Below, one piece after another: positions 7,361-15,933 of a DNA stretch of 21,319 bases. The notes beneath the pieces are model-generated. The model was not told the origin of the DNA, did not search any database, and worked only from the letters and a program-made list of their open reading frames with translations. The DNA lies in assembly GCA_937916405.1 (NCBI GenBank), contig CALFUF010000176.1, positions 1 through 21,319 of the forward strand, written 5' to 3'. This DNA comes from an uncultured Prevotella sp. (GTDB lineage: Bacteria; Bacteroidota; Bacteroidia; Bacteroidales; Bacteroidaceae). Position numbers and translations under genes: made by a program. Each line of letters starts with the position of its first letter. Positions within the stretch are counted from its first letter, which is position 1.

Positions 7361-9808
7361 ATGTACATGGATAATAGAAACAGGTCGTTTTCAATGATTG
7401 CCGATGTAGAAGGTGATTATAGCGACCTCCATCAAGTGGAAATTCCCGATTCACTCCCGATACTTGCCGTTCGCAATATCGTACTTTTCCCCGGTGTAGT
7501 CACTCCTGTGTTGATTGGTCGGGATTCAAGTATGAAGGTAGTACGTCAGGCGGAAAAAGAAGATTTAATGATTGGAGTATTCTGTCAACGTGACCCGGAG
7601 ACAGAACAACCGATCCGTGCTGACCTGTATGATATTGGTGTTTACGCTAAAGTGCTAAAACTTCTTACCTTACCGAACGGTAATGTGACGGCAATCATTC
7701 AGGGATTAGGACGAATCAAATTGCTCGAGCTTCTGAAGTATAAGCCAGTCTTGGTTGGTCATGTTGAGATGGCACCAGAAATAGAGCCTGACAGGCATGA
7801 TACAGAGTTTAATACTGCTATTGATGACTTGCGCAATCAAACATCTGAGTATATCAAGCTAAATGATGATATCCCAGAAGAGGCTTCATTTGCTATTAGA
7901 AATGTTAGCAATAATATTCTGGCATTGAATTTCATCTGCTCTAACCTACCCTTTTCCGTCAAGGAGAAGATTAAGTTATTGATGATGTCCTCTATTAAGG
8001 AGCGACTCTTCAATACAATGAAGATTGTGAATCGTGAGGTAGAGCTTCAAATGCTGAAACTTGATATTCGCAATAAGACCCGAGATGATATCGACGAGCA
8101 ACAGCGAAATTACTTCCTGCAACAACAAATCAAGAATCTGCAGGCAGAAATGGGCAACGAGAGCTCTCCTGAAAAGAAAGAGCTCTTAGAGAAGGCGGCA
8201 AACAAACAATGGAGCGAGGATGTTGAGCGAATATTCTATCGTGAAGTCGACAAATTGGATCAACTGAATCCTCAAAGTCCCGACTTCAATATCCAGCTTA
8301 CCTATCTGCAGACTTTAGTATCACTGCCTTGGAACGAGTGTACTGAGGATGACCTCCGACTAGACCGTGCCCAAAAGATCTTGGACCTTGACCACTATGG
8401 CATGGAAAAAGTAAAGGAACGTATTCTTGAATATATTGCTGTACTTTCTCTCCGTGGTGACCTTAAATCCCCTATTCTATGTCTTTATGGTCCTCCGGGA
8501 GTCGGAAAGACAAGTTTAGGAAAATCGATTGCCGATGCGCTCCATCGCAAATATGTACGAGTCTCATTAGGTGGTCTCCATGATGAAGCGGAGATTCGCG
8601 GACATCGCCGAACCTATATTGGCGCCATGCCTGGACGTATCATCAAGAATATCCAGAAAGCTGGTTCCAGCAATCCTGTATTTATTCTGGATGAAATCGA
8701 CAAAGTCACACAGAACACACACAATGGTGACCCGGCATCGGCAATGTTGGAGGTCTTAGACCCAGAACAGAACAATGCTTTCCACGATAACTACTTGGAT
8801 GTAGACTATGATTTGTCGAAAGTTCTGTTTATTGCTACGGCAAACAATCTTGGCACCATTCCCAAGCCTTTGCTGGACCGTATGGAAATTATCGAGGTTA
8901 GTGGGTATATCACAGAAGAGAAATACGAGATTGCCAAGCGTCATCTGATTCCAAAGGAGAAGGAGAATACGGGATTAAATGACAAGGGGCTGACATTCAA
9001 TAAAGCAGCGATAGAGAAAATCATCGAGCAATATACTCGTGAGAGTGGTGTTCGTCAATTGGAGAAACAGATCAACAAAGCACTCCGTAAGATGGCTTTC
9101 CAGAAAGCGAAAGACGGAAAACTACCATTCCTGAAGATTACCCCTACCGAGTTAGAGGATCTGTTAGGTAAACCACCATTCTATCGTGACATCTATCAAG
9201 GTAATAATTATGCGGGTGTCGTCACTGGTCTTGCATGGACGAGTGTGGGAGGAGAAATCCTCTTCATAGAGACCTCTTTATCAAAAGGCAAAGGCTCTAA
9301 ACTAACGCTAACCGGCAATCTGGGTGATGTGATGAAGGAAAGTGCAGTATTAGCTTTGGAATTTGTAAAGGCGCATGCCGAGAAACTGCATATTGACTAT
9401 CGCATCTTCGACAACTGGAATATTCATATCCATGTCCCCGAAGGAGCTACTCCAAAAGACGGACCTTCTGCTGGTATCACCATCGCCACCTCTATCGCCT
9501 CGGCTCTTACCCAACGAAAAGTCCGTAAGAACACTGCCATGACTGGTGAGATTACCCTTCGTGGCAAAGTCCTTCCTGTTGGTGGTATCAAGGAGAAGAT
9601 ATTGGCTGCAAAACGTGCAGGGATCACAGACATTGTGATGTGCCGTGACAATCAGAAAGACATCGAGGAAATACCCGAGATGTATCTGAAAGGCGTTCAA
9701 TTCCATTATGTGGAGAATGTACAGGACGTATGGGATTTTGCCCTGACCGATGAGATAGTGGATCATCCCCTCAAATTTGAAATAGAAGAAGAGAAGAAAG
9801 AGAAATGA
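7361..9808 (+). CDS. lon: ATP-dependent Lon protease
   Basis: This cytoplasmic AAA+ protease degrades misfolded and regulatory proteins. Numbered from the start used here (815 aa, normal for LonA), the substrate-binding LON domain starts at about residue 30 (LPILAVRNIVLFPGVVTPV). Walker A GPPGVGK is at 377-383 and Walker B ILDEID around 441-446. The Ser-Lys dyad is Ser703 in DGPSAG and Lys746 in GGIKEK, about 43 residues apart as in E. coli. ATGs at 7343, 7361 and 7367 are all downstream of the promoter; 7361 has a purine-rich GGAAGAAA before it. First gene of a tight operon; its TGA overlaps the tgt ATG. I see no heat-shock-specific promoter sequence. Confidence 0.97.
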   Translation: MYMDNRNRSFSMIADVEGDYSDLHQVEIPDSLPILAVRNIVLFPGVVTPVLIGRDSSMKVVRQAEKEDLMIGVFCQRDPETEQPIRADLYDIGVYAKVLKLLTLPNGNVTAIIQGLGRIKLLELLKYKPVLVGHVEMAPEIEPDRHDTEFNTAIDDLRNQTSEYIKLNDDIPEEASFAIRNVSNNILALNFICSNLPFSVKEKIKLLMMSSIKERLFNTMKIVNREVELQMLKLDIRNKTRDDIDEQQRNYFLQQQIKNLQAEMGNESSPEKKELLEKAANKQWSEDVERIFYREVDKLDQLNPQSPDFNIQLTYLQTLVSLPWNECTEDDLRLDRAQKILDLDHYGMEKVKERILEYIAVLSLRGDLKSPILCLYGPPGVGKTSLGKSIADALHRKYVRVSLGGLHDEAEIRGHRRTYIGAMPGRIIKNIQKAGSSNPVFILDEIDKVTQNTHNGDPASAMLEVLDPEQNNAFHDNYLDVDYDLSKVLFIATANNLGTIPKPLLDRMEIIEVSGYITEEKYEIAKRHLIPKEKENTGLNDKGLTFNKAAIEKIIEQYTRESGVRQLEKQINKALRKMAFQKAKDGKLPFLKITPTELEDLLGKPPFYRDIYQGNNYAGVVTGLAWTSVGGEILFIETSLSKGKGSKLTLTGNLGDVMKESAVLALEFVKAHAEKLHIDYRIFDNWNIHIHVPEGATPKDGPSAGITIATSIASALTQRKVRKNTAMTGEITLRGKVLPVGGIKEKILAAKRAGITDIVMCRDNQKDIEEIPEMYLKGVQFHYVENVQDVWDFALTDEIVDHPLKFEIEEEKKEK

Positions 9809-10932
9809 CATTTGAACTCCAGCATACTGATTCAGCAAGTGATGCCCGTACGGGACTCATCACTACTGACCATGGACAAATCAAGACTCCTATATTTATG
9901 CCCGTTGGCACATGCGGCAGTGTGAAGGGGGTTCATTTTTCTGAACTTCGTGAGCATGTAAAAGCCCAAATCATTCTGGGTAACACCTATCATTTGTATC
10001 TTCGCCCAGGTCTTAATATCCTGCGGAAAGCAGGTGGACTGCATCAGTTCAACACATGGGACCGTCCTATTCTCACAGACTCCGGGGGCTTTCAGGTCTT
10101 TTCTCTGACAGGTATTCGTAAATTGCGTGAGGAGGGGTGTGAGTTTCGTAGTCATATCGATGGCTCCAAGCACATCTTTACTCCTGAGAACGTGATGGAT
10201 ACAGAACGCATCATCGGTGCTGATATCATGATGGCGCTCGATGAATGCCCTCCAGGACAGAGCGATTATCAATATGCCAAGAACTCGTTGGGACTGACAC
10301 AACGCTGGCTGAACCGTTGCATCAAACGGTTTAATGAGACAGAACCACTTTACGGCTACCATCAGAGCTTGTTCCCTATTGTACAGGGATGCACCTATAA
10401 GGACTTACGTCAGGAAGCGGCTAAGTATGTTGCTGACAAGGGGGCTGACGGCAATGCCATTGGCGGACTTGCCGTCGGCGAGCCTACTGAGGTGATGTAT
10501 GAGATGATTGAGGTCGTTAACGAGATATTACCTAAAGACAAACCACGTTATCTGATGGGTGTTGGAACACCACAGAATATTCTGGAGGCTATCGAGCGTG
10601 GTGTGGATATGTTCGACTGTGTCATGCCAACCCGCAATGGACGTAATGCCATGTTGTTCACCTATCAAGGGACGATGAATATGCGCAATCAGAAATGGGA
10701 AGATGACTTCTCCCCCATTGACCCTGAGGGTTGTGATATAGACCGCATCCATTCAAAGGCATATCTTCATCATCTGTTCAAGGCACAGGAACTACTTGCC
10801 ATGCAGATTGCCTCTATTCATAACCTCGCATTCTACCTACGACTGGTTACTGATGCCCGCCATCATATTGAGCAAGGTGATTTCGTACAATGGAAACGCT
10901 CAGTTATTGAAGATTTAGGAAGAAGAGTTTAA
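9805..10932 (+). CDS. tgt: tRNA-guanine (queuine) transglycosylase
   Basis: This 375-residue TIM-barrel enzyme exchanges the wobble guanine of GUN-anticodon tRNAs for preQ1 (or queuine) in the queuosine pathway. The general base Asp92 in TDSGGFQVF, the GGLAVGE loop and the nucleophile Asp271 in MFDCVMPTRNGRN are all present. The structural zinc site is not standard. The usual CxCxxC is reduced to one cysteine (Cys310 in PEGCDIDRIHS), although the histidine ligand in SIHNLAFY (His339) remains. From memory other Bacteroidetes Tgt proteins also lack these cysteines, so this may be a lineage trait rather than a defect. The ATG overlaps the lon stop (ATGA). Confidence 0.95.
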   Translation: MTFELQHTDSASDARTGLITTDHGQIKTPIFMPVGTCGSVKGVHFSELREHVKAQIILGNTYHLYLRPGLNILRKAGGLHQFNTWDRPILTDSGGFQVFSLTGIRKLREEGCEFRSHIDGSKHIFTPENVMDTERIIGADIMMALDECPPGQSDYQYAKNSLGLTQRWLNRCIKRFNETEPLYGYHQSLFPIVQGCTYKDLRQEAAKYVADKGADGNAIGGLAVGEPTEVMYEMIEVVNEILPKDKPRYLMGVGTPQNILEAIERGVDMFDCVMPTRNGRNAMLFTYQGTMNMRNQKWEDDFSPIDPEGCDIDRIHSKAYLHHLFKAQELLAMQIASIHNLAFYLRLVTDARHHIEQGDFVQWKRSVIEDLGRRV

Positions 10933-10938
10933 TAGGCA

Positions 10939-12129
10939 ATGAAGGAGAAATTGACCAATATCATCAGAAAGATCAGGTTGTTGTGGAAACGACTACCGTG
11001 GGATCGCCTTGAGCCTTTAAAGAAATACAATCCTCTCCAATATATCAAGCGGATGGATTGGTATATCATCAAGAAGTTCATTGGCACCTATATCTATTCC
11101 ATCATCCTGATCATCTCCATCTCTATTGTCTTCGATGTCAACGAGAACCTGGCGAAGTTCACGACTTATCATGCACCGTTGAGAGCTATCGTGTTCGACT
11201 ATTACATGAACTTCGTCCCTTATTTTGCCAACCTCTTCTCACCATTGTTTGTCTTCATCGCTGTCATCTTCTTTACCTCCAAGCTGGCAGGAAATTCCGA
11301 GATTATCGCCATGCTCGCCTGCGGCATGAGTTTTAAGCGTCTCTTACGTCCTTATCTCATCTCCGCAGCCCTTATTGCCGTCCTGAACTTTTATCTCGGA
11401 GCCTATGTTATTCCAAAGGGTACTGTCGTGCGACATGATTTCGAATCCCTTTATAAGAATAATAAGAAGAATACCACAGCGACGAATATCCAGCTGATGG
11501 TTGACAAAGGAACGGTCGCCTATATCTCTCAATATGATGATATCCGCAAGACAGGTTATGGTTTCTCACTCTATAAATTTGACAAGAAGAAACTGGTTAG
11601 TCACATGACGGCAAGTGTCATTCAATACGACACCATCAGTGACTCGCGTTACCACTGGAAGGCTCGTAGTTATAAGATCCGTGAGCTGAAGGGTATGCGT
11701 GAGAAGATCACAAGCGGTTCTGAGATTGACACCTTGATCATGATGGAGCCGATGGACCTTATATTCTCGAAAGGACAGCAAGAGACATTCACCTCCCCCG
11801 AGCTGAAACGATATATCTCCAAGCAACAGGAACGTGGTTCAAGCAATGTGGTACAGTATGAAGTGGAGTATCATAAGCGAATAGCCACCTCTTTTGCATC
11901 CTTTATCCTGACCATCATCGGTGTGTCATTGTCTTCCCGTAAGCGAAAGGGAGGTATGGGTATGTACTTAGGTATCGGACTGGCACTGTCTTTCTCCTAT
12001 ATCCTGTTACAGACCATCAGCTCCACCTTTGCCATTAATGCCGACACCCCACCCATGCTCGCCGCATGGATTCCTAATATATTATATGCGATTATCGCCT
12101 ACTTCTGTTATAGGCAAGCACCCAACTAA
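10939..12129 (+). CDS. LptF/LptG-family (YjgP/YjgQ) permease
   Basis: This is a 396-residue inner-membrane protein. A basic N-terminal stretch of about 40 residues precedes MDWYIIKKFIGTYIYS, where family members usually begin. Three membrane spans follow (about 49-70, 93-115 and 133-155), then a roughly 150-residue soluble beta-rich domain, then three C-terminal spans ending YFCYRQAPN. This is the topology of LptF/LptG, which with the ATPase LptB extract lipopolysaccharide from the inner membrane for transport to the outer membrane. Whether it is LptF or LptG cannot be decided here. The N-terminal extension may mean the true start is the ATG near 11053. It lies 6 bases after tgt and abuts the helicase start. 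Confidence 0.88.
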   Translation: MKEKLTNIIRKIRLLWKRLPWDRLEPLKKYNPLQYIKRMDWYIIKKFIGTYIYSIILIISISIVFDVNENLAKFTTYHAPLRAIVFDYYMNFVPYFANLFSPLFVFIAVIFFTSKLAGNSEIIAMLACGMSFKRLLRPYLISAALIAVLNFYLGAYVIPKGTVVRHDFESLYKNNKKNTTATNIQLMVDKGTVAYISQYDDIRKTGYGFSLYKFDKKKLVSHMTASVIQYDTISDSRYHWKARSYKIRELKGMREKITSGSEIDTLIMMEPMDLIFSKGQQETFTSPELKRYISKQQERGSSNVVQYEVEYHKRIATSFASFILTIIGVSLSSRKRKGGMGMYLGIGLALSFSYILLQTISSTFAINADTPPMLAAWIPNILYAIIAYFCYRQAPN

Positions 12130-13404
12130 ATGAACTTTGAAGAAACATATTTAAATGATAACATCCTCGACGCTCTGTATGATATGCGCTTCGAGGAGAT
12201 GACTCCCATTCAGGAGAAATGTATCCCTGAGATTCTTGACGGACATGATTTGATAGGTATAGCACAGACAGGAACAGGGAAAACAGCCGCATATCTGTTG
12301 CCTATCCTGAGCTTACTGGACGATGGCGGCTACCCGAAAGATGCTATCAACTGTATTGTGATGGCGCCCACTCGTGAGCTTGCCCAACAAATCGATCAGG
12401 CAATGCAGGGCTTCGGCTATTATCTCGATGGTGTGTCAAGTGTGGCTGTGTATGGTGGCAACGACGGAACTCGTTTTGACCAAGAGATGCGTGGACTGAA
12501 GATGGGAGCCGATGTGATTATCGCAACACCAGGAAGACTACTCTCTCATATACGGATGGGACATGTAGACCTCTCCCGCCTGTCTTTCTTTGTTCTTGAT
12601 GAGGCTGACCGTATGCTCGACATGGGTTTCTCTGATGATATCCTGCAGATTGCCAAGCTGTTGCCGAAAGATCACCAGACCATCATGTTCTCCGCTACGA
12701 TGCCGAATAAGATACAACAACTCGCGCGTACCTTATTATATAATCCTATAGAGGTTAAGATTGCTGTCAGCAAACCTGCCGAGAAAATCCAACAGTCGGC
12801 GTATATGTGTTACGAGCCACAGAAGTTAGGGATCATCCGCCATCTGTTCAAGGCTGGAGAGCTGAAGCGGGTCATTATCTTCTCTGGTAAGAAAGACAAG
12901 GTGAAGGATATCACACGGGAATTACAGAAAATGCACATCAACTGTGCACCTATGCACAGTGACCTTACCCAACAGGAACGTGACGATGTCATGTATCGTT
13001 TCAAGGCAGGACAGGTCGATGTGCTGGTAGCGACAGATATTGTCGCCCGTGGTATCGACATTGATGACATCCTGATGGTCATCAACTATGACGTACCTCG
13101 TGACGCCGAGGACTATGTGCATCGTATAGGACGCACTGCACGGGCACAGCGTGACGGCGTCGCCATTACCTTCGTCTCTGACAATGACATGAAGTATTTC
13201 TCTGACATCGAACGCTTCTTGGAGAAAGACATTACAAAGAACACACTACCTGAAGGACTTGGTGATGCTCCAGAATACACCCCTTCAGCTCCACGGAAGT
13301 CAACCCGAGGACGTGGAGGCAGGAAACGTAGTGGTAAAGGAAACCAATCCAAGAGACGTAATGGCAACCATCATCAAGGTAAAAAGAATAAAAAACAAGA
13401 ATAA
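12130..13404 (+). CDS. DEAD-box RNA helicase (RhlE/DeaD type)
   Basis: This is a 424-residue ATP-dependent RNA helicase. Motifs in order are: Q motif MTPIQEKCIPEIL, motif I AQTGTGKT (45-52), PTRELAQQ, motif II DEAD (157-160), motif III SAT, and motif VI HRIGRTAR (331-338). The core is followed by a strongly basic Arg/Gly/Lys/Asn-rich tail of about 45 residues that probably binds RNA nonspecifically. The tail and size resemble RhlE-type proteins in cold adaptation and ribosome assembly; the particular role is inferred. The ATG directly follows the permease TAA. It is the last gene of the lon operon, and a weak hairpin lies at 13458-13471. Confidence 0.93.
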   Translation: MNFEETYLNDNILDALYDMRFEEMTPIQEKCIPEILDGHDLIGIAQTGTGKTAAYLLPILSLLDDGGYPKDAINCIVMAPTRELAQQIDQAMQGFGYYLDGVSSVAVYGGNDGTRFDQEMRGLKMGADVIIATPGRLLSHIRMGHVDLSRLSFFVLDEADRMLDMGFSDDILQIAKLLPKDHQTIMFSATMPNKIQQLARTLLYNPIEVKIAVSKPAEKIQQSAYMCYEPQKLGIIRHLFKAGELKRVIIFSGKKDKVKDITRELQKMHINCAPMHSDLTQQERDDVMYRFKAGQVDVLVATDIVARGIDIDDILMVINYDVPRDAEDYVHRIGRTARAQRDGVAITFVSDNDMKYFSDIERFLEKDITKNTLPEGLGDAPEYTPSAPRKSTRGRGGRKRSGKGNQSKRRNGNHHQGKKNKKQE

Positions 13405-13503
13405 CAAACAATCGTTTGCGCACATAATTTATGAATTTTCCTTAAAATTATTTGGATTGTGTGGGTACACAGGTATTTTATCGAAAAATAATAGGTGAAA
13501 AGT

Positions 13504-13534
13504 TTTGTCAGTATTAAAAATTGTTGTACTTTTG
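13504..13534 (+). promoter_or_regulatory. Upstream promoter between helicase and rplU (P1)
   Basis: TTTG at 13504-13507, exactly 19 bases, then TACTTTTG at 13527-13534: a textbook Bacteroidetes promoter. The predicted start is near 13541. It is followed about 85 bases later by an intrinsic terminator, so most transcripts from it would be short. Confidence 0.75.
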
Positions 13535-13540
13535 CACCAG

Positions 13541-13632
13541 TTATCCTGAAAACAATCTTTTTACCTTAAAAGGACTAATACCTATTGAAGATATGAAGCG
13601 ATTGCCTGTGAGGGTCATCGCTTTGTTTTTTT
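13541..13632 (+). ncRNA. Candidate small RNA (about 90 nt) or rplU attenuator
   Basis: The stretch lies between promoter P1 and a terminator hairpin with a seven-T run. No gene longer than a few codons fits inside it without also crossing the terminator and the rplU promoter. A transcript of about 90 nt is therefore predicted. It could be a free small RNA, or a leader whose terminator controls read-through into rplU-rpmA. I do not recognise a known RNA family. Confidence 0.5.
13595..13632 (+). terminator. Intrinsic terminator upstream of rplU
   Basis: AAGCGAT (13596-13602) pairs perfectly with ATCGCTT (13617-13623), and the flanking G and T add a wobble pair. Inner CCT/AGG can also pair. The hairpin is followed by T26-T32 (seven Ts at 13626-13632). 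It sits between promoter P1 and the rplU promoter. Confidence 0.7.
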
Positions 13633-13642
13633 CTCTTATTTT

Positions 13643-13674
13643 CTTGGTCATTTCATTTATTTTTCGTACCTTTG
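13643..13674 (+). promoter_or_regulatory. Promoter of rplU-rpmA (P2)
   Basis: TACCTTTG at 13667-13674 matches the -7 consensus, and CTTG at 13643-13646 (20-base spacing) is one mismatch from the -33 TTTG. The predicted start is near 13681, giving a leader of about 80 bases before rplU. Confidence 0.72.
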
Positions 13675-13680
13675 CGCCCG

Positions 13681-13762
13681 ATTTAGTCCGTGGTGGCTCA
13701 GTTAAGACGTGGCACAAAGCCATGCGCCATGCGGAAAAACCCGTTTAAACAATAACAAAACA
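13681..13762 (+). promoter_or_regulatory. 5' leader of rplU with possible autoregulatory fold
   Basis: The roughly 80-base leader is GC-richer than the flanks. It can form TGGC/GCCA around ACAAA near 13712-13724, and alternatively pair GTGGC (about 13691) with GCCAT (about 13729) inside CCG/CGG. Ribosomal-protein leaders often fold into sites bound by their own product (known in Firmicutes for L21). Whether this one does is speculation from weak pairings. Confidence 0.25.
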
Positions 13763-14080
13763 ATGTACGCAATTGTAGAAATTAACGGTCAGCAGTTCAA
13801 GGCAGAGCAGGGTAAAAAACTCTTTGTCAACCACATGAAAGATGTGGAGGCAGGTAAGACTGTTGAATTCGACAAGGTACTGCTTGTCGACAATGATGGT
13901 TCAGTACAGGTAGGTGCGCCCACCGTAAGTGGTGCTAAAGTTGTGTGTGAGGTCATTAATCCCCTCGTAAAGGGTGAGAAGGTGATTGTCTTCAAGATGA
14001 AGCGTCGTAAGGACTCTCGTAAGAAGAATGGTCATCGCCAGCAGTACACACAGGTAGAAGTTAAATCAGTAATCGCTTAA
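13763..14080 (+). CDS. rplU: 50S ribosomal protein L21
   Basis: This is a 105-residue large-subunit protein that binds 23S rRNA. It shows the L21 start MYAIVEINGQQFKAEQG, the central VLLVDNDG and VGAPTV strands, and the basic KMKRRKDSRKKNGHRQQYT segment near the C-terminus. The length is normal (E. coli 103). The ATG at 13763 is the canonical start; further upstream the frame runs into the leader. It is followed 20 bases later by rpmA, the standard rplU-rpmA pair. Confidence 0.98.
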   Translation: MYAIVEINGQQFKAEQGKKLFVNHMKDVEAGKTVEFDKVLLVDNDGSVQVGAPTVSGAKVVCEVINPLVKGEKVIVFKMKRRKDSRKKNGHRQQYTQVEVKSVIA

Positions 14081-14086
14081 AAACGT

Positions 14087-14092
14087 AGGAGG
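14087..14092 (+). promoter_or_regulatory. Strong Shine-Dalgarno of rpmA
   Basis: AGGAGG lies 8 bases before the rpmA ATG. Perfect anti-16S matches like this are otherwise missing from the starts I inspected in this window, where Bacteroidetes-type A-rich leaders prevail. Confidence 0.75.
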
Positions 14093-14100
14093 AACAAGAA

Positions 14101-14358
14101 ATGGCACATAAAAAAGGTGTAGGTAGTTCTAAGAACGGCCGTGAGTCAGCATCACAGCGACTCGGCATTAAGATTTTCGGTGGCCAGAAGGTTGTTGCAG
14201 GCAACATTATTGTTCGCCAGCGTGGCTCTAAGCACAACCCAGGTTTGAATGTAGGTATGGGTAAGGACGATACCCTCTATGCGCTCGTTGATGGAACTGT
14301 TCAGTTCCACAAGGGAAAGCATGACAAGAGTACCGTGTCAGTAATCCCTGAGGCATAA
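14101..14358 (+). CDS. rpmA: 50S ribosomal protein L27
   Basis: This 85-residue protein has an N-terminal tail that reaches the peptidyl-transferase centre. It begins MAHKKGVGSSKNGRES and contains the diagnostic GGQKVVAGNIIVRQRG and VGMGKDDTLYAL segments. The N-terminus starts directly with AHKKG, so it lacks the cleaved extension seen in Firmicutes L27. Second gene of the rplU-rpmA unit, which ends at the hairpin 44 bases after the stop. Confidence 0.98.
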   Translation: MAHKKGVGSSKNGRESASQRLGIKIFGGQKVVAGNIIVRQRGSKHNPGLNVGMGKDDTLYALVDGTVQFHKGKHDKSTVSVIPEA

Positions 14359-14401
14359 CCGACGAGAACAACAAAAGATAATTTATTCCAAACAAACACA
14401 G

Positions 14402-14436
14402 AATCCCAAATCTCTCACGAGGTTTGGGATTTCTGC
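14402..14436 (+). terminator. Terminator of rplU-rpmA, probably bidirectional
   Basis: AATCCCAAATCTC (14402-14414) pairs with GAGGTTTGGGATT (14419-14431) across a TCAC loop: 13 pairs including one T-G wobble. The following bases (TCTGCTTT) are only moderately T-rich. It sits between convergent genes (rpmA and the minus-strand gene ending at 14504) and can serve both. Confidence 0.75.
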
Positions 14437-14503
14437 TTTACTATACTTTTGATGATAAGTTTTTATTTGTTTGTACATTGTGCAGGAGTTTTTAATGGTG
14501 CAG

Positions 14504-15907
14504 TCATACACTGATGCTATCCACGACTTCAATTTGATGTTCGGCCATCAACTCTAATGTGCTAATGTTGTAATACAAGTTGAAATCGTCAAATGCTATA
14601 TACGTGGCAGGCTCTCCATCAGCAGTGTTTTTGAACGACATCACACCTGCATTACTGTTGAATCCAACTTCTTCCAAAAGACCGTTCAAGGATTTTGGAA
14701 TTCTGTAGTATGTTGTCTCGTCTTTGCGGATATAGATATAATCGCTGGTGATAGCGGCTAACGATATGGTGAAGTCGTAGTCATCATTTGCGTGGCTGTC
14801 TGTTTTCTCATACCGCTCGTCATCTAATAGATTTTGGAAGAACTCTTCTTTTTCGCTGCGTCTCAATTGTTTAAGGGCGAACCATTGACCGTCAGCCGAC
14901 TGCGGGCTGAAGGTAATGAAATTGTCTGCCTTGCCCTTATCAACTTTCATCTGACAGTCAAGATAGGCAAACAGATTATTAGGCATCGGCTTGCCAGAGA
15001 CCAGATAACGGATAGCCTGAGGATGGATAACCAGAGCCATGATGTCATTCCCAAGATGGAAGAACTTCATGAAGTACTTCGTAAATGCCAGGGATTTTCG
15101 GGTGGTGTCTGCTTGATAGCGGTAAAGATGATAACCATTGGCGATGCCTTCAAACTGCCAGAACACTGTCGAGAGTTCATTTTCGGTCCAGATACCGTTC
15201 ACTTCTGGATCAAACAGGTTTTCCAACAACTCCTTGTTACTTATGCTGATGCGTTCTCTCGTGGAGAGGGCACCATACGAATTCAGGATTTGATTTGCCG
15301 TACTAATAAGATGTATTCTGCACATGATGTCAGGATTGCGCCTTACCTCGTCCTCCACCTGGGTAAGCAGCGGAAGTTTCTGCATCATAATATCCTTGTT
15401 GACAGTTTCTGACAGCCAACTGAACAGGCGGCGATAATCCTGACAGATGTCTTTCACGTCGCCACCCTTAGCCGAAAGACGGGGCAACAATCTAAGAATC
15501 AGCAAGACGAGGATCGGTAATTGCTCCTGTTCTACCTTATTAATAATCGATGCAATATCATCGGTAGCCTCTGCGTCTGAATAGAAATACCAGACGAGAT
15601 GCTGGCAGAACAATGCAGGGTTTGCTACATTTCCCATTCGTTCACAGATGTGGTCTGCACCGATATAAGCATCGAGCACTTCTTGCAGGTCAAGGTCAGT
15701 ATCCTGCTTGGCGATGTGTGCCAGTTCCCTGAAGATGGCATCTTTGATAAAGAGCGACTTGCCGCCCTTCCTTGCCAAGCCGTTACCACTGCCGATAGAG
15801 AAGCCTACCAGTTGTTCCAGTTCCTCTGTGGTATTCTTCAACAACCGTGTGCGTTCTATCATGCGGAGATAGCCACACACTCGTTCCATCTTATCTGCAT
15901 CGTCCAT
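14504..15907 (-). CDS. Protein of unknown function, 467 aa
   Basis: I do not recognise this protein. It has no signal peptide or membrane span, so it is probably cytoplasmic. The first 60 residues (ERVCGYLRMIERTRLL, then EELEQLVGFSIGSGNGLARK) are helical and could hold an HTH-like or protein-binding module. Residues about 60-250 are mainly alpha-helical with Leu-rich stretches. The C-terminal half (ICRIH... to VDSISV) mixes strands and aromatic residues and contains repeated LYxYxxxTxxxxLAF-type segments. I start at ATG 15907 because a good -7 box covers the more upstream ATG (15928). It converges on rpmA and stands alone. An accessory regulatory or sensor protein is possible, but this is a guess. 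Confidence 0.75.
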   Translation of the reverse strand: MDDADKMERVCGYLRMIERTRLLKNTTEELEQLVGFSIGSGNGLARKGGKSLFIKDAIFRELAHIAKQDTDLDLQEVLDAYIGADHICERMGNVANPALFCQHLVWYFYSDAEATDDIASIINKVEQEQLPILVLLILRLLPRLSAKGGDVKDICQDYRRLFSWLSETVNKDIMMQKLPLLTQVEDEVRRNPDIMCRIHLISTANQILNSYGALSTRERISISNKELLENLFDPEVNGIWTENELSTVFWQFEGIANGYHLYRYQADTTRKSLAFTKYFMKFFHLGNDIMALVIHPQAIRYLVSGKPMPNNLFAYLDCQMKVDKGKADNFITFSPQSADGQWFALKQLRRSEKEEFFQNLLDDERYEKTDSHANDDYDFTISLAAITSDYIYIRKDETTYYRIPKSLNGLLEEVGFNSNAGVMSFKNTADGEPATYIAFDDFNLYYNISTLELMAEHQIEVVDSISV

Positions 15908-15925
15908 AAAAGATCGTTTTGAGCG

Positions 15926-15933
15926 CAAAATTA
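15926..15933 (-). promoter_or_regulatory. Promoter -7 element of the 467-aa unknown gene
   Basis: The minus strand reads TAATTTTG at 15933-15926 (TAnnTTTG), about 19 bases before the chosen ATG at 15907. It overlaps an upstream in-frame ATG, which argues against that start. No convincing -33 box. Confidence 0.5.

Noticed and set aside
9350..10362. Long minus-strand frames opposite lon and tgt
   Set aside because: Entirely opposite two well-supported genes, no recognisable protein features.
14834..15412. Plus-strand frame of 192 codons opposite the 467-aa gene
   Set aside because: The minus-strand frame is longer, has a promoter box and ends at a shared terminator; the plus frame looks like its shadow.
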